A stretch of 64,000 nt of DNA from Phorcus lineatus. Taxonomy: Eukaryota; Mollusca; Gastropoda; Trochida; Trochidae. Below the pieces are notes generated by a model. That model had not been told where the DNA came from. It worked only from the letters and a program-made list of their open reading frames with translations, and did no database searches. The stretch spans positions 36,145,194 through 36,209,193 of the forward strand of contig OV121086.1 in assembly GCA_921293015.1 (NCBI GenBank), in the 5' to 3' direction. A program made the translations under genes and the position numbers. Below are positions 31,100-42,000 of this stretch, one piece after another (position 1 is the first letter of the stretch; each line of letters starts with the position of its first letter).

Positions 31100-31790
31100 T
31101 CTCTTGTCGGTGACTTCACGCCTTGATTAAGTCCTGACTTCTACTGTATTCCTTTATCTTGATGGTGACTTCACTCCTTGAATCAGCAGTGACTTCTAAT
31201 GTATTCTTCTATCTTGCTGGTGACTTAACTCCTTGAACCAGCAGTGGCTTCTATCGTATTCCTTTATCTCGTTGGTGACTTCACACTTTTAGTCAGCTGA
31301 TTTCTACTGATTCCATAATTTTTTTATGACTTCACATCTTGATTCAGTTGTAAATTTGTCTGTATTCATTTAGTTTGTGACTTCACACTTTGATTTTAGT
31401 AGTATCTTCTGTATCACTCTCGGTGACGTCACACATTAAACAGCTGTGATTTTATCTATATTTTTCTCTCGTCTGGTCTAAACACATGGATCAGCTTTGA
31501 TCTCGACCGATTTCTTAATTTTTGTCGACTATGTCACACTTTGAATCAGATTGTATCTACTTGTATTCCCTTCCCATGTCAGCGACTTTACTCCTTCTAT
31601 CAGCTCTCTTGTCTACACGATTTTTATCCAATATTTGTGACGTCAGCTGTAATTTCGACATGTATTCCGTTCGGTTTTCGGTGACTTCACACCGAGAATC
31701 AGCTGTTTTTTCTGCGCGTACTCTTCTCATGAAGTTGACTTCACGCCTTGAAGAAATCACCTGAGATTTCTACCTGTTTACTGTGTCTAT
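31100..31790 (-). repeat. 55-bp degenerate minisatellite upstream of the TPR gene
   Basis: About 13 copies of a unit with the plus-strand core GGTGACTTCACTCCTTGAAT and a second half AGTGACTTCTACTGTATTCC. The two clearest copies are exactly 55 bp apart (CTTGATGGTGAC / CTTGCTGGTGAC); later ones are 45-60 bp. Two copies carry GTGACGTCA (near 31420 and 31638). It lies 60-750 bp before the start codon, in the likely promoter or 5' leader. Confidence 0.85.
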
Positions 31791-33376
31791 TTCAGCACAC
31801 TAACCCGGATTAGAGTCAAGTTGGATTAACATGCCATGCTTTATCACCAGGCTCTCGCCAATTCGCTCTCCCCTTCTTATCATTAAATACACCAGCACCC
31901 GTTCTACACGCTTCACCGCCTGGCCTTAATCCTCTCTCCATAACCTATCCGTGTTAGCATATTTGTACGATTTATAGCGCCGAGCTGTTAGCGGGTGCAC
32001 TTTCACACCGGAGAGTGGGGTCAGGTTTTCTTAACGCTGATTTCCTTTCTCTGATAACACATATCATGCCGGGAGAGGCAAATACTAAATGGCTTCCAAT
32101 GTTTACCGCGTGCCAATTAACAGGAGAAACAATTCACTTTATTTCCACATTGGGCGAGTTTAAGTTGTTTTAAGAGGGGGCTGTAACATGGAAACTATAA
32201 TAGACGTTCTTGAATGCAACAAGTAGGCTTTTCTGTATGTATAGTGTCAACAATGGAATGGGCCGATATGTCAAAATCAATTCCAATCCATTCAAGCCGA
32301 CTCGATAAAAAGCGCATAAATCACTCAAGTAAAAGGGACAGACGAACTCGTGTATCGATATTCATATGACATATTCGTCGATATATTTGTCATAGGTAAA
32401 AGCTGGTTGAAAGAACATATATAACGAGTCATCATATGAAATGAACCATACTCCTTTGTTCCTAAAAAAGGATAAATGAATCTGCCTATAGCTGTTATGG
32501 AAACGTGTCATAAAACTATTTGGCCTATCTATCGAATTCATACTTATAAAAGTTTATACTTGTAGCCAGGTCGAGTACGATGCAACTGCATTTATATAAT
32601 ATCATTGTGATTTTGATTGAAAAATGAGCTAAACTGACCAAATCTAAATATTTAGCCTCTCATCAGCTGATGGTTTTATTTATTTTAATGAATATAATAT
32701 TTTACAGGCTTTATGTATGTTTTGGAAAAAATAAAGCAGTTGAAAACTCTTTTCACTAATTTGATTAAAATTATTTCATTACTCAAGATTGCAAAGCCTT
32801 AGGCCATGATCGTTTCCAGTTATGGTTCTGGAGTGGCCTTCGAAATCATGAATAAATAGTTATCAATTTAATATCCCTTAATAGAGCACAGATTATCAAG
32901 AAACAATGATTATATATCCAAAACAATTCATTACCAATAATTTTGTTATCATTACAGGACACGTCCTTTTAGATTTTCTTTCTGATTTTGATAAGTTGTG
33001 TCAATCATTTTCTTGAATGCATGAATATGTTTCGAATAATCTATTTTCTCACGTTTTAAACGTTATTACCATACCTGTTTACAAACATAATTCTTGAGTT
33101 AATACTAATCAACTAATTCACTTACACATAATGTTAAGTGTTACACACATCTGTATTAGACAAGTTTAACTGCACTTAGCGGGATTTCTAAGATATGCGT
33201 ATATAACTCTACGTAGATGAAAGACACATTGGTAATTTAAGTATGGGAAAACTTGGGTTTGGCTTTGGAAAGAGAATTTTTTACCGTATGAGATATAAAG
33301 TGTTTGAATCGGAAATTCTGGACAAGAAGACAACAAATGAATCTTCACATACAGACTTCTAGAGTTCACATGGCAC
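31791..33376. other. Intergenic stretch between TPR and KLHL genes
   Basis: Positions about 31805-32130 are unusually rich in C and G for this window (ACCAGCACCCGTTCTACACG, GCGCCGAGCTGTTAGCGGGT) without a coding frame, and may be a regulatory element. The rest is AT-rich and featureless. Confidence 0.4.
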
Positions 33377-33385
33377 ACCCTGGAT

Positions 33386-33650
33386 CATCTTCCCACGCAT
33401 GGCCTATTCTTACGCCAGCCCAAATAAATTGTTAATTATGGTAGGCCTTGCCGCATTTCCCGTACTTTTCTGTACTTGTCGCAAAGACTGATACGTCAGA
33501 TCTCGATAGGATTGGAAATCATATGAGAATTGCAACTCTCCGCCAAAGAGAGCGCTGCAAATAAAACACGAATGTTGACTGGTTGGCAGCAAGGTTTAAA
33601 TTAGCCAGTGACAGAGACTGGTGCAATTGAAAGCCATGCGGGGGAAGATG
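33386..33650 (-). mobile_element. MITE copy 2 (MULE-like, 9-bp TSD)
   Basis: 265 bp, bounded by CATCTTCCCACGCATGGC and GCCATGCGGGGGAAGATG. The flanks are ACCCTGGAT (33377-33385) and AACCTGGAT (33651-33659), matching at 8 of 9 positions. It is inverted relative to copies 1 and 3. The internal sequence shares GGGCTGGCGTAAGAATAGGC with copy 3. Confidence 0.85.
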
Positions 33651-33659
33651 AACCTGGAT

Positions 33660-34049
33660 GGATGTATGACACTTTCCCAATCAAATGAACAAGACATTTG
33701 ACTATTGGATATATGCCAACAAATATTGACAAGGAAGTACATCAATAGCGTGTAATATCTAAATCAATTATCAATAAAATAGATTGTTGAACAAATATTA
33801 GTTTATGGATATGAAACTTCTTTATAGGCACCGTTTAGATATAGAATATAATATTGACATTAGACGTAGAAATTCCCGAAACGTCATCTTTACGGAATAT
33901 GAAAGTTTTTTATCCATAAAAAAGCCAAGCGAAGTGAATACGTAAATATCAATTGCTCTTTTGGTTAAATAGAAAAGTAAGAAAATATCAAACCAGGATA
34001 AAAACTAATTATGTTACAAAAGTTAAACTTAACAGTATGATTCCATTTG
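33660..34049. other. Short intergenic stretch, nothing recognised
   Basis: AT-rich sequence between MITE copy 2 and the candidate retroelement end. Confidence 0.4.
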
Positions 34050-34552
34050 CTACATAGAAAAGTCAAGGTCCAATTTGACCTTTATTTCCTGTGTCTTTCT
34101 ATATGAACCATTACATGTGTGCAAGCAATGGTGTTCAAATTGCCCAATTCGTTCAAGCTCTCTGTGAATAAATGACAATTTTTGCACTGATGGTCTCGTC
34201 GACCTTTGACCAATACAAAGCATTTTGGGGGGAATGATTTTTGGGCGTTGTGACCCCAATTTCTGTGTCTTGATACGCCGTAGGACTGTTAACGATTACG
34301 TCTGCTTTTACCAGTTGTAATCATCAGTATTTATTATAATGTATTTATTATATCTTAAACGAAAGAAACAAAGTCGACTTTGTGTGATTTGAATACCTTT
34401 ACCCACGCTCTTGGGCAGTTACTGTGTACTATTTATTATTTTGTAGTCGTTGTAAGGATATATACCACGCCATGTGCAAAGACAATAATTAATTTAAATT
34501 ATATTGGTTTTTAACCTAATAAACTCTCTTGACTTGACTCTTGACTTGACTT
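34050..34552 (+). mobile_element. Candidate 3' end of a non-LTR retroelement
   Basis: A less AT-rich segment ends in AATAAA (34518-34523) followed directly by a (CTTGA)-type tail, CTCTCTTGACTTGACTCTTG and so on, to 34552. Simple-repeat tails after a poly(A)-like signal are typical of some RTE/CR1-class elements. No reverse-transcriptase frame remains and the left edge is a guess. Confidence 0.4.
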
Positions 34553-34661
34553 ATTAAACACATAACGCAAACAATTCAAATCAAAACTACTCAAAAACAA
34601 CCTCGAATAATCCACATTACAAACTGTATACAATAACATATATATAATCAATCCCTCAACT

Positions 34662-34685
34662 CCCCCCCCCCCCCCCCCCCCCCCC
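34662..34685 (+). repeat. Poly(C) run
   Basis: Twenty-four consecutive C residues. It may form G-quadruplex or i-motif structures; the length is easily miscounted in sequencing. Confidence 0.9.
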
Positions 34686-35740
34686 AACCAAAACAAAACA
34701 AAAACAAAAAAGCCATTTTACATGAAAATTGAAATTTAGTTAGTAAATGAATTAAGTAAGTTAGTAAGTTTGTTAAATGAGTTAATATCGGAGTTTCTCT
34801 AGGTAACTTACACCAGTAGTAGGTAGAGGGTTTCGTTTACAACTCTATTTTTAAAAATTTCATTCAGGATTATCTTTTGCAAAAGATTGAGCAAAAAGAT
34901 TTGGAAAAATGTATCTATCTCTGCAAGTTTTACATCTCTGTATCTAACAATTTTGGGTAACATTTCGTGTTGAGATTATGATTCTAAATGCTACAGTTTT
35001 TCAGAAAATGTCTGTTTAGTTTCTCTTTTTTACTATTTCGTATAAAGCATATTTTCGGTATATGTAACAGAAGTGTTTGTTAGATCACCTGCACTTCCAC
35101 CTAAACGATTATCATTATAAAAATGTAAAATTTAAAAAAAAGTATTATACAAATATTTAATTCATATACATGTATATGATTGAGAAACGAATAAATAAAA
35201 AATTGAGAATTATAATTTAAAATTTTAAAAAATTGAAGAGAATTAATCCGCCTTTTTTTGTTGACTGAAATGAATATAAGCTTAATAGCTAATAGACAAT
35301 AAACAAGGAAGGAAACTGAAAGTTAGATATCCCAGAAACTGAGTAACATAAATATTAATGAATTATTTTCGTTATTTATAGATTTAGTCAAGTCCAGAAA
35401 TGAAACATCATACACATAAAAAAACCCAAAAAACATAGTAATGCTGGGTAATTTTTTAAAAAGATTTTTATCAAAACGTGAATTGAGATAGGAAGGTATC
35501 TTTTTGTATCAATACTTTTTGTTTTATTTCAACAACGATAAAAGCAAATTAAGTAAGCATTTGTCAAGAAGGGTGGTAAATTATCTATGTTTCTGTCAGT
35601 GTCTCCCATTTCACCTCCATTGTGTTTGCTCGTAAAAAAATATACTATTGGAGAAATCTTTTATTACAAAAGTGTGATGAGATGGTTGCTGTTTAGCAAG
35701 ATCCGGAGTGTCCCGGTAATTTAGATATTAAATCTGTTAA
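34686..35740. other. AT-rich stretch before the KLHL promoter
   Basis: Long A/T runs and short TTAGTAAG-type repeats near 34740-34770. No exon was found. Confidence 0.4.
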
Positions 35741-35748
35741 ATGCGCAT

Positions 35749-35800
35749 TTTCCGGAATTTATGTACTTCCGGTTAATAATTTGCTTCCGGTTTAGGTCCG
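35749..35800 (+). promoter_or_regulatory. Candidate KLHL promoter with ETS-type sites
   Basis: TTTTCCGGAA (near 35750), ACTTCCGG (35765-35772) and GCTTCCGG (35783-35790) cluster within 45 bp, followed by GGTCCGGGTAAA. ETS factors such as GABP bind CCGGAAGT and often mark TATA-less animal promoters. Location just upstream of the first leader exon supports this; the start site is inferred. Confidence 0.45.
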
Positions 35801-35900
35801 GGTAAATATTGATATTTTATGGATGGTTAATTTACATCCTCATCTCCATTTTCATGAAAATAAGTATTTTTTCGTGGTTAGTAATAGATCATGGTCAGAG
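35800..35900 (+). other. KLHL 5' untranslated exon (start undefined)
   Basis: Ends at GGTCAGAG|gtaaat with the donor at 35901, and a 107-bp intron leads to the acceptor at 36007. An ATG at 35891 opens the very short upstream frame ATG GTC AGA G|TC TAG across the junction. The 5' edge is inferred from the promoter motifs. Confidence 0.4.
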
Positions 35901-36007
35901 GTAAATGTTTGTGTCCTGTTAGATTTTCATTTATTGTTGTAGTTGCTATTTATGTTTTCTTATTTGACATTGTCCTAATTTCGATCATCAATGTATTTTC
36001 TTTTCAG

Positions 36008-36082
36008 TCTAGACGAGGAATGACCCTGCTCGGTATTGCTATTTGGAATGTCGTTTAAACAGGAAACTTAAAAATATGGCAG
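36008..36082 (+). other. KLHL leader exon carrying the likely start codon
   Basis: A 75-nt exon between attttcttttcag and gtaaatat. It contains a 12-codon upstream ORF (36020-36058, MTLLGIAIWNVV) and then, 17 nt later, AATATGGCAG: an ATG at 36076 with A at -3 and G at +4. The seven coding bases ATGGCAG join in frame to the main exon. Confidence 0.6.
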
Positions 36083-39000
36083 GTAAATATTTCCATTTCC
36101 GACTTTCATTTTCTCAGCTGGTTTGTACTCTAAACCCATCTTTATTTATTGTGATGATGTTTTTTTATTTTTAATCTGGGAATGAAAATTCTGTTAAATT
36201 TACTACAATTATATGTCTATATATTTTCATTCATGTTTTTCCTTAACAGAGCGATTTTTCATAACGAAATGATTTTCAATTGTTATATTTCCTGATCTCA
36301 CCCCATTTGTAAGCTAAATGAATGAGATAAATAACAATAAAGAACTTTGGAACAATACAGGGTAATGTCAATTATATTAGTACTTTGACATTTCAATAGA
36401 CTTACATGTTTATTAACCAAGCTTTAATAACTTTAATTGTTTTCATTTTCATTAAAGCCTATTCATATTCTGTCTGTTTATTAGAAATACATCCTAGTTT
36501 AGTTTTTGTTCTTTATCCAAGTAGGAACATGATCTTGAATAGCATATAACCTGGTTGTGAAATCATTTGACATCTACTGCAATTTATTTTTTAATCTATT
36601 TCAAATGTAGGTTATGATTGAAGATGTCAGTTTAACCTGCAAGAATTTACAATTATTCAACAAGAGCTCATCATGAAATCATTTATGATACACTGAGTTT
36701 CACTCTAATTCTACTAAAGTAATGTTATGGTAAAATGTAATCAGCAGGTCTCTGTAGCTCATCAACCATACTGGCAAAGTCTGGCATTCCATTCCATGTT
36801 AAGTCATTTCAAAAAGGCATAAAAGATGTTAACTTGTTGCATTTTTAATAATACACTCAATTGAAAAGACTGGCAATAATATCAGTGAGCTATAAACATG
36901 ATAAATATAGGACTGAACAATACATTCAAATGACTATTTATCAATGATATACACAGCAGCTGTTAACATTAACTTGTATAAAATAATTGTATACTTCTCT
37001 TTAAGTTGTATTGAATAGAGCTTTTTAAATAGCTGTCTGCCTGACAGCCAATTGTTGATAAGTTTTAGATTTAGCTAGGAAAATTGGGTAAATTCTTATT
37101 TTTATAAGGTAATATAATTCATATATATTCATTATTTTGTTGCCTGTCAATGGCTTAGAATGGCTGATTTATATTTCAAACATCAAGTTCTAAAAAATTT
37201 AGGACTTAAACTTATTTTCTACACTGACTGTCTACGTATAGAGGTTGATATATGAGAGCCCATATAATACAAAATTTAGGTTGTAAGTACCTTCGCATTT
37301 TCAAAGAGAAATAAAACGTCAGTTGTTTGCTGACGAACAAATAGTTTGAAAAGTGGTTTGTTTCTCCACTCCAAAACATCTTTGAGTTAAATACAAACGT
37401 TTCCATTGCACTTATATGATGTTCTATGAATACTCTCTTTTTCAACTTTTGATACAAAAAATATGAAATAACTCAAAATAGCTGAAATGACGTACCGTAC
37501 GATGCCCATTGATACAAAATGCGAACAAGAGGGATGACGGGACCAGCTCCACTGATGATATGATACCTTTGTTATCATGTTATCTTTTTTCTCTTCGCAG
37601 TAGGAAGAAGATGGATTGAGGTTTCCTAGACAAAATGAGAAAAAAACCTATAATTTTTTATAGTCATTTATTTACAAAACTGAAATTTAGAAAACTTATT
37701 GACTTCAGCAGTAATGTTACTTACAATCAATATTTTGTTCGACCAACCTCTTCATGAACAACGCCTCCTCATTCCTCTGATCTATCTCCTCTAGTCTCCT
37801 CGTTGAGATCAACACTCATGACTGGATATGAAAAAGCCTTAGCCACAATTTGTTGCAACAATTGGATGATACCATGGGCCTTTTGTGACTTGGCATTGTC
37901 ATCAATATAGTTTGGCCTTTGGCAAGAGGATGATATCTGTGGGATAACAGTCCTGTAAATGATGTCTTGTTGGCACTGAAATCCATTGAGTTTTCCTCGA
38001 ATGGTATTGGGATGCATATTGCAAGCCATTGAAATGGTATCAGCTTTATTGAAAAAAAACCCCAAAATCTTTTTCCATTTTATTTCATTGTTTTTTTTAA
38101 TACTTACATGTTTAGATATGACGAGGAATTTTTGTGTGCCACAGCAAAAAGTTACCATCATTGGCGATAGAGAATGTCAGGACTATTTCTGTTCTTAATT
38201 TCTTTTATGACTTGATTAGGTATAATATTATTGTTACATTTTCATATTAAAAACATTCAAGAAATGAAGGGAAAAGGTTTCAAGAAGAGGCATAATGATT
38301 AGTTTTGATTATTGCACAATATCACCGTATTTGTTTCTCTTATAGGAATCAAATGAGCCCAAAAATTAGAAAATAAACACTTTAATTCAACCTTTATACC
38401 CCAGTTTTGGATGACCGCATGATTTGACTTGGGAAAGCTTTTACAAAATCATCAAAGCGTGACTCTAAGCCATGGTAGCAGTCAAATGCCAAGTGTTACG
38501 CCTTTATTATAGCATGTTTGACATAACCCGCTAGTTACCAACAGGTCATAGGCATGAAAATCCAATGGGTGTAATTAAAAACCATTGAATTAGAAACTGA
38601 ATTTGAATGCGATGGGATTACAGTATGTGCACCTGTTAATAATAAAACAGTAGACTTGTTACCAAATATTGATAGTTAACATTTGGCAGATGTCATAATT
38701 GATGTTCACATGCTGTAGGATAGTACATAATAAAACAAGAACTGCCTTTTGCTTGGAACAAAACAAATAACTAAGGTTAAATTTATTATTGAATATTCAA
38801 AACAGCAACATTTGTTGTTCTTTTTTTAATAAGGAGGTTATAGGGGCGCCGCCTTCATGTCACGCGGCAGGAGTCATGCTTCAGTGACCACAGGCCCTTT
38901 CATTTCTGTTCACTGGTGTTAACTAGCTGATGCTTTGAAAAGGCTGTAGTTGTAAGTTGTTTTTCTGCCAATTTCAGAAAAATCTAAAGTTAGGTCACTG

Positions 39001-42000
39001 TCAAGTTCATATACATTTTAGAGAATCCTGAAAGTTGTATTTGGGCATTTCAGTTGATCTTTAAAGAACTGACATTCCTTAAGTTTTAATATCCGTAGTG
39101 ATTTGAAGTTAACTAATACAGTAAATAGCTCATCTTGCCTGAAAAACCAGATAGGCTTATTGCATTTTCATCCGCTCCTCCAGATGAAAGAGGCCCTGAA
39201 AGCTGAAAACTTCCATACAGACTCCTTAGCTGATGGGGATTATGATTCATAGATTTGGTGACCCTGTGACCCCTATTAAGAGCCAAGCTAACAATGTTCT
39301 GAAAACCTATTTCCATCTTCTTCTCTAGAATCAAGAAGCCTAGAAAGCTCAAACTTTGTGTACAGATTCCTTAGCTCATGGGGATTCTAATTGATAGATT
39401 TTGTGAATCTGCGACCTCGAAAGAAGACCCTGTGACCATTTGCAAAATATATTATGTATAGCCTGATAACCTACAAAGCCGATGGCTCTAATTTATAAAA
39501 AGATTAAAATTGTTTACAGATTAAGTATTTTCAAAATTACATTCAAAATAATGTGTGATAGTATATCATATAATTACAATATATTGATAAGAGTATATCC
39601 ATCATACCTAATTGATTTGAAAATTAAAGATAATTTCTGCTTTAAAGCAATCAATAGGATTATGAATTTTATCAGATTTGTTGGCCTAAGGGAGGTAATT
39701 ATCATTGTCTTAGCTCTTCTTTGCAATTGTATGTCCATTAATTAAGGATTTTAAAAACTGTGATTTCAATTACCAAAATGAAAATCTTGTTACCCTGCAA
39801 ACATCTATCTGCATAGATAAGACAATTATTTAACCACTTTCAATGTTAACATAGCCTGACAGGGACAAGAATATCATATTTTATTAGTTACCAGTTTCAT
39901 GCACTTGAGGTAAATGTCAAAACTCACTTAAAGACTAAAGACAATTCTCTGGCTTTTACGGCAACTTGACAATCTTTAAATGATGATGGAAACCCATCTT
40001 TTCAACTCATATCATTAACTACAACTGACCTACTGCAGTCATGTGTGATTCATCTATGATTTTCTCAGTGTCTGTCAAAATCTAAGCGCTTTTGAGCAGT
40101 TAACACTGGAGACCATCACCATGATGATGATGATGATGATGATTTGAAATATCATCAGTATCCTGCCCTACAATATGTATTGATTATGACGTTGTCATAT
40201 TTTGTATAACTCCTATATGCTCAGTTTTGATTAAACTGATCAAGGTTCCGAGAATAAATGTTACAAAATTTTGCCTCGAGACTACCACTATACAAACTCT
40301 TTCGGTGGTTTCCTCTCCTAACAGCCTGGACTTCTCTTCACATCATTTTGCGATGAGACCAATATTTTGGGGATTGAATAAACTCTTGTTTTAAGGTACA
40401 CGACTGTACTAACAGACAGAAAGTCAATTTCTGTGTTCTTGAACATATGCAAATTATGTTCCTGATATAAGTGCATTCATACATCATGAATCAACTTAGT
40501 ACTTTTCTGATACAATACAATTCAGTCTATTAAATCTAAAAAAAAATATTTCATTTAAAAGTTATTGAAAACGTGCTGACAGTTTTGTACTAAAATCTGT
40601 TTGAACTTTTTAAATGGCCAAACAGTTTGGTTTATATTGTCATAAAGGGATAATTCTTGGTTGAAATAAAATGATATTAAACATGGTAAATGTCATAGTT
40701 TTTGCAACAATATGCAATCGAGACACTTTATGTCAAAAATAAGTTTTAGATCTAGAGATATGAACACAGCGTTATCAATTCTTTTCTAAGAAAGGCTTTG
40801 TACTTTTACTAATTTAACAACATTATTAAAATAAACTATAATCATGTATGATATGATAGAATATCCAGACATTTACATATGATTTATCATTAGACTAATC
40901 AAAATGCCTTGTGATGCTGTATCAAGGCTTTTCACATAATGGATGACTTCACTTCTCATTGTTTTGTTTTTTTACCAAGTGTGTGCTCAGATTCTTCAAG
41001 TTGGTCCAATCTAAATCATTCAGAATTTTAACCTCAGTAGCATGTAGCAACTGTGTTGTGTTAAAATTATTTACTGATAACATATATGAATAAACAGGAA
41101 TGTCCCCTTGAATTTATTGTTTCCAAAATAATATCCCAATAGGACTTTCAGTGTTAAAGTCATACTCTAATCTTGGTAAGGCAAATATTAATCCACTTCA
41201 GGAACCTAGGTCATCAATTACATAAATCATTCATTTAAAGCTTGCACTAATTTTCAAAACATTTACATGCCTCCTAGCCTTCGATGTTGAATTTATAAAA
41301 ACTCTTCCATTATCCTTTTTGGGACACCGTCATTCTGCAAAAGTTTTATATAATCTAGTCTGTGTACAGCCTTCTCCCCTTGGTAAATAACATCTTTGAA
41401 AACAACTTTAACAGATTGCTTGATTTTGCTGGAAAATTTATCTTCCCATTCTCTTGAACCACTACAAACTTACAGCAATTCTGACCAGCTTTAAAGCATT
41501 AGGATTTGCCTTTCTGTCAAAACAGACTTTTTTTGCTCCTTTATGAAATTTAACATTTTAGTTTTGAACATGTTTCAACTAAAAGTCATGGAATAGCAAT
41601 TAATAGTAAAGCTGTCAGCAGTGATCCCTGTCTCACACAGTGCTTCCTGTCACTCAAAATTAGAGTTTTCATACATATACTAGTTGATAAAGAACAAAGA
41701 GAATACAGTGTTCCCTTGAAATTCAGTGCACTATTAGTCATGTTTTTCACGGCAAGGAATAGCATTATTTTAATTTCTTACAGGTATACTATTGATTGAC
41801 CTATTGCTATGAGTGAACTTCTGATGAAAGTGGCATTTAGTCCAAAATTAGCTCATCACTCAAGATTAAAGTTTTACTCATGTAAAAGTTTTATTTGAGA
41901 AATGTGTAACCATACTAATGTTGAAGAATATTGATAATTCAATTAGGTAATATTCATTGGAGCAACACAGTGATTTGTAAAATTTATCAAATGAGGGTTC

